Assembly: GCA_049603715.1 (NCBI GenBank)
Contig: JBMYSW010000002.1
Location: 176,892 to 240,891 of the forward strand
Direction of reading: 5' to 3'
Length of the DNA: 64,000 nucleotides
Source of the DNA: Pontibacterium sp049603715
Lineage (GTDB): Bacteria; Pseudomonadota; Gammaproteobacteria; Pseudomonadales; Balneatricaceae
Shown piece after piece: positions 62,101 to 64,000 of the stretch (the first letter of the stretch is position 1; each line of letters opens with the position of its first letter). Made by a program: the position numbers and the translations under genes. The notes below the pieces were generated by a model. That model saw only the letters and a program-made list of their open reading frames with translations, was not told where the DNA came from and made no database searches.

Positions 62101-64000
62101 TTACAGCTTACATGCACCGCCTTCGCAGCCACCGGCATCTTCTTGTTGGTCAGACGCACCATCACGGGTGTTGTGGTAGTAAAGGGTCTTTACACCGTTG
62201 CGGTAAGCACCCAAAAGGTCTTGAAGCAGCAGCTTCATAGGTACTTTTTCGTTCGGGAACTTGCTCGGGTCGTAGTTGGTGTTTGCCGAGATCGACTGAT
62301 CCACAAACTTTTGCATAATGCCAACAAGCTGCAAGTAACCGTTATTGTTTGGAATCGTCCAAAGTAGCTCGTAATTGTGCTTAAGCTCGGTGTACTCAGG
62401 TACCACCTGCTTCATTACACCATCTTTACTCTGCTTAACCGATACAAAGCCACGAGGCGGCTCAATACCGTTAGTAGAGTTGGTGATTTGCGACGAAGTT
62501 TCACACGGCATCAGTGCCGTTAGGGTACTGTTACGCAAACCGAACTCGCGGATATCTTCACGCAAGGTTTCCCAGAAGTGGTGTAGCGGCTCGTCGCAGA
62601 ACTCGTCTACTTCACGCTTGTAGGTGTCGATTGGCAAAATGCCTTTAGCGTAAGTAGTTTCTTCAAACTTCTTACATGCACCACGCTCTTTTGCCAACTC
62701 ATTTGAGGCTTTAAGCAAGTAGTATTGAATCGATTCGAAAGTTTTGTGTACCAAACCATTGGCGCTGCCATCTGAATAGCGCACACCATTTTTTGCTAGG
62801 TAGTAAGCAAAGTTGGTCACACCCACGCCTAACGGACGACGGTTCATGGTTGAGGTGTAAGCCGCCTTAATTGGGTAATCTTGGTAATCAAGCAAGTTAT
62901 CCAAAGCACGTACAATCAACTCAGACAAGCCTTCTAGCTCGTCTAGGTTTGCGATGGCACCCAAGTTAAACGCCGACAAAGTACACAAGGCAATTTCGCC
63001 GTTCTCGTCGTTAAAGTCGTTTAGTGGCTTAGTTGGCAATGCAATCTCAAGGCACAAGTTAGACTGTTTAACAGGCGCTACGGTTGGGTCGAATGGGCTG
63101 TGAGTATTACAGTGGTCGACGTTTTGAACATAGATACGACCAGTAGATGCGCGCTCTGACGCAAGCAAACCAAATAGCTCAGAGGCTTTAATCGTCTTTT
63201 TACGGATCGCTGGGTCGTTTTCGTATTGAACGTACAAACGCTCGAACTCGTCTTGGTCGGCGAAGAAAGCATCGTATAACCCAGGCACTTCGTGTGGGCT
63301 AAACAAGGTAATGTTGCCGCCTTTAATCAAACGTGTGTACAACAACTTGTTGATTTGCACACCGTAGTCAAGGTGACGAATACGGTTATCTTCGGTACCA
63401 CGGTTGTTCTTTAACACCAACAGAGATTCAACTTCGTAGTGCCACATTGGGTAGAACAAAGTCGCTGCACCACCACGCACGCCGCCCTGTGAGCACGACT
63501 TAACCGCGGTTTGGAAGTGTTTGTAAAACGGCAAACAACCTGTGTGGAAAGCTTCACCATTGCGAATTGGGCTACCAATGGCACGAATCGCACCGGCGTT
63601 GATACCAATGCCCGCACGTTGAGATACGTACTTAACAATCGACGATGCTGTGGCGTTGATAGAGTCAAGGCTATCGCCACACTCAATCAATACACAAGAG
63701 CTGAACTGGCGGGTTGGTGTACGCACACCGGCCATAATTGGCGTTGGCAATGAGATTTTGAACAAAGACGTTGCGTCGTAAAAACGCTTAACGTAATCAA
63801 GGCGAGTATCTTTTGGATAATCTGAGAACAAGCAAGCCGACACCAGCATGTACAATATCTGAGGGCTTTCGTAAATCTCACCGGTTACACGGTTTTGAAC
63901 AAGGTACTTACCTTCAAGCTGTTTTACAGCCGCGTAAGAGAAGTTCATGTCGCGAGTGTGGTCTAGGTGCGCGTTTAGCTCATCCCACTCTGCTTGGGTG
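62101..64000 (-). CDS. nrdA: Ribonucleoside-diphosphate reductase subunit alpha (class Ia), 5'-truncated by window
   Basis: Catalytic R1 subunit that reduces ribonucleoside diphosphates to deoxy forms. The last 633 codons are in the window and the frame stays open to the right edge, so this is truncated by the boundary. Visible active-site parts: RQFSSCVLIECGD (first redox Cys), RQSNLCLEIALP (thiyl-radical Cys), ALCTLSAFNLG (second redox Cys), SETSSQI-like region as CETSSQITN, and the C-terminal pair CEGGACKL used for re-reduction. It matches E. coli NrdA nearly throughout. The allosteric ATP-cone at the N-terminus is outside the window. Confidence 0.98.
   Translation of the reverse strand, partial: TQAEWDELNAHLDHTRDMNFSYAAVKQLEGKYLVQNRVTGEIYESPQILYMLVSACLFSDYPKDTRLDYVKRFYDATSLFKISLPTPIMAGVRTPTRQFSSCVLIECGDSLDSINATASSIVKYVSQRAGIGINAGAIRAIGSPIRNGEAFHTGCLPFYKHFQTAVKSCSQGGVRGGAATLFYPMWHYEVESLLVLKNNRGTEDNRIRHLDYGVQINKLLYTRLIKGGNITLFSPHEVPGLYDAFFADQDEFERLYVQYENDPAIRKKTIKASELFGLLASERASTGRIYVQNVDHCNTHSPFDPTVAPVKQSNLCLEIALPTKPLNDFNDENGEIALCTLSAFNLGAIANLDELEGLSELIVRALDNLLDYQDYPIKAAYTSTMNRRPLGVGVTNFAYYLAKNGVRYSDGSANGLVHKTFESIQYYLLKASNELAKERGACKKFEETTYAKGILPIDTYKREVDEFCDEPLHHFWETLREDIREFGLRNSTLTALMPCETSSQITNSTNGIEPPRGFVSVKQSKDGVMKQVVPEYTELKHNYELLWTIPNNNGYLQLVGIMQKFVDQSISANTNYDPSKFPNEKVPMKLLLQDLLGAYRNGVKTLYYHNTRDGASDQQEDAGGCEGGACKL

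Noticed and set aside
1..64000. tRNA, rRNA, CRISPR array, IS element or prophage
   Set aside because: None seen on either strand. Genes are core metabolism with no transposase, integrase or regular spacer-repeat pattern.

Overview
The window (about 48-50% GC by eye) is housekeeping chromosome of a marine-type gammaproteobacterium. The gltA / sdhCDAB / sucAB block, an rlmKL-rmf-pyrD neighbourhood with a DUF2835 gene, a six-gene rnf (rsx) operon and several diguanylate cyclases suggest an Oceanospirillales/Pseudomonadales-like organism. The genus cannot be fixed from sequence alone. There is no phage, IS element, CRISPR array, tRNA or rRNA. The window opens inside sucB and closes inside nrdA.

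Region 1 (1-9.5 kb) is the TCA cycle: sucB (partial) and sucA, then sdhBADC on the minus strand, with citrate synthase gltA divergent across a 0.95 kb intergenic region. A strong terminator after sdhB and about 0.6 kb of non-coding DNA separate sdh from suc.

Region 2 (9.5-29 kb) is mixed core genes: an internally duplicated 4-TM protein, rlmKL, rmf, pyrD, a DUF2835 protein, a BatD-like protein without its usual partners, a YfcH-type SDR protein, riboflavin synthase, and a cold-shock gene with a long leader that carries a small ORF. It continues with a GAF/DUF484-GGDEF protein, a CHASE protein with a defective GGDEF domain directly upstream of tmcA, smrA, a LysM-like envelope protein, ansA, a YafV-type amidase and a VOC protein.

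Region 3 (29-38 kb) holds an RND efflux pair with a GIY-YIG gene, dbpA, and a minus-strand group of REC-CheC regulator, PAS-GGDEF cyclase and endonuclease III (nth). nth directly follows the rnf operon in E. coli; here the two signalling genes lie between them.

Region 4 (38-53 kb) is redox and sulfur metabolism: rnfABCDGE, with a very long repeat-bearing RnfC, then cysDN, a TauE-type anion transporter, cysI, a DUF934 gene, cysG and cysH. Together these activate sulfate, reduce it to sulfide and make siroheme. CysN ends in what looks like a decayed APS-kinase domain, and CysH lacks the iron-sulfur ligands of APS reductases, so PAPS supply must come from elsewhere.

Region 5 (53-64 kb) has an SLC13/DASS transporter with a long structured leader, a solitary SGNH hydrolase, a Cys-rich lipoprotein, another PAS-GGDEF cyclase, a CaCA-type antiporter, a YgjP-type metallopeptidase, and the class Ia ribonucleotide reductase group nrdA-nrdB-yfaE.

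No obvious new defence or mobile system is present. The most unusual signals are the vestigial kinase domain in CysN, the dead GGDEF protein coupled to tmcA, the REC-CheC/cyclase pair inserted between rnf and nth, and the cold-shock leader ORF.
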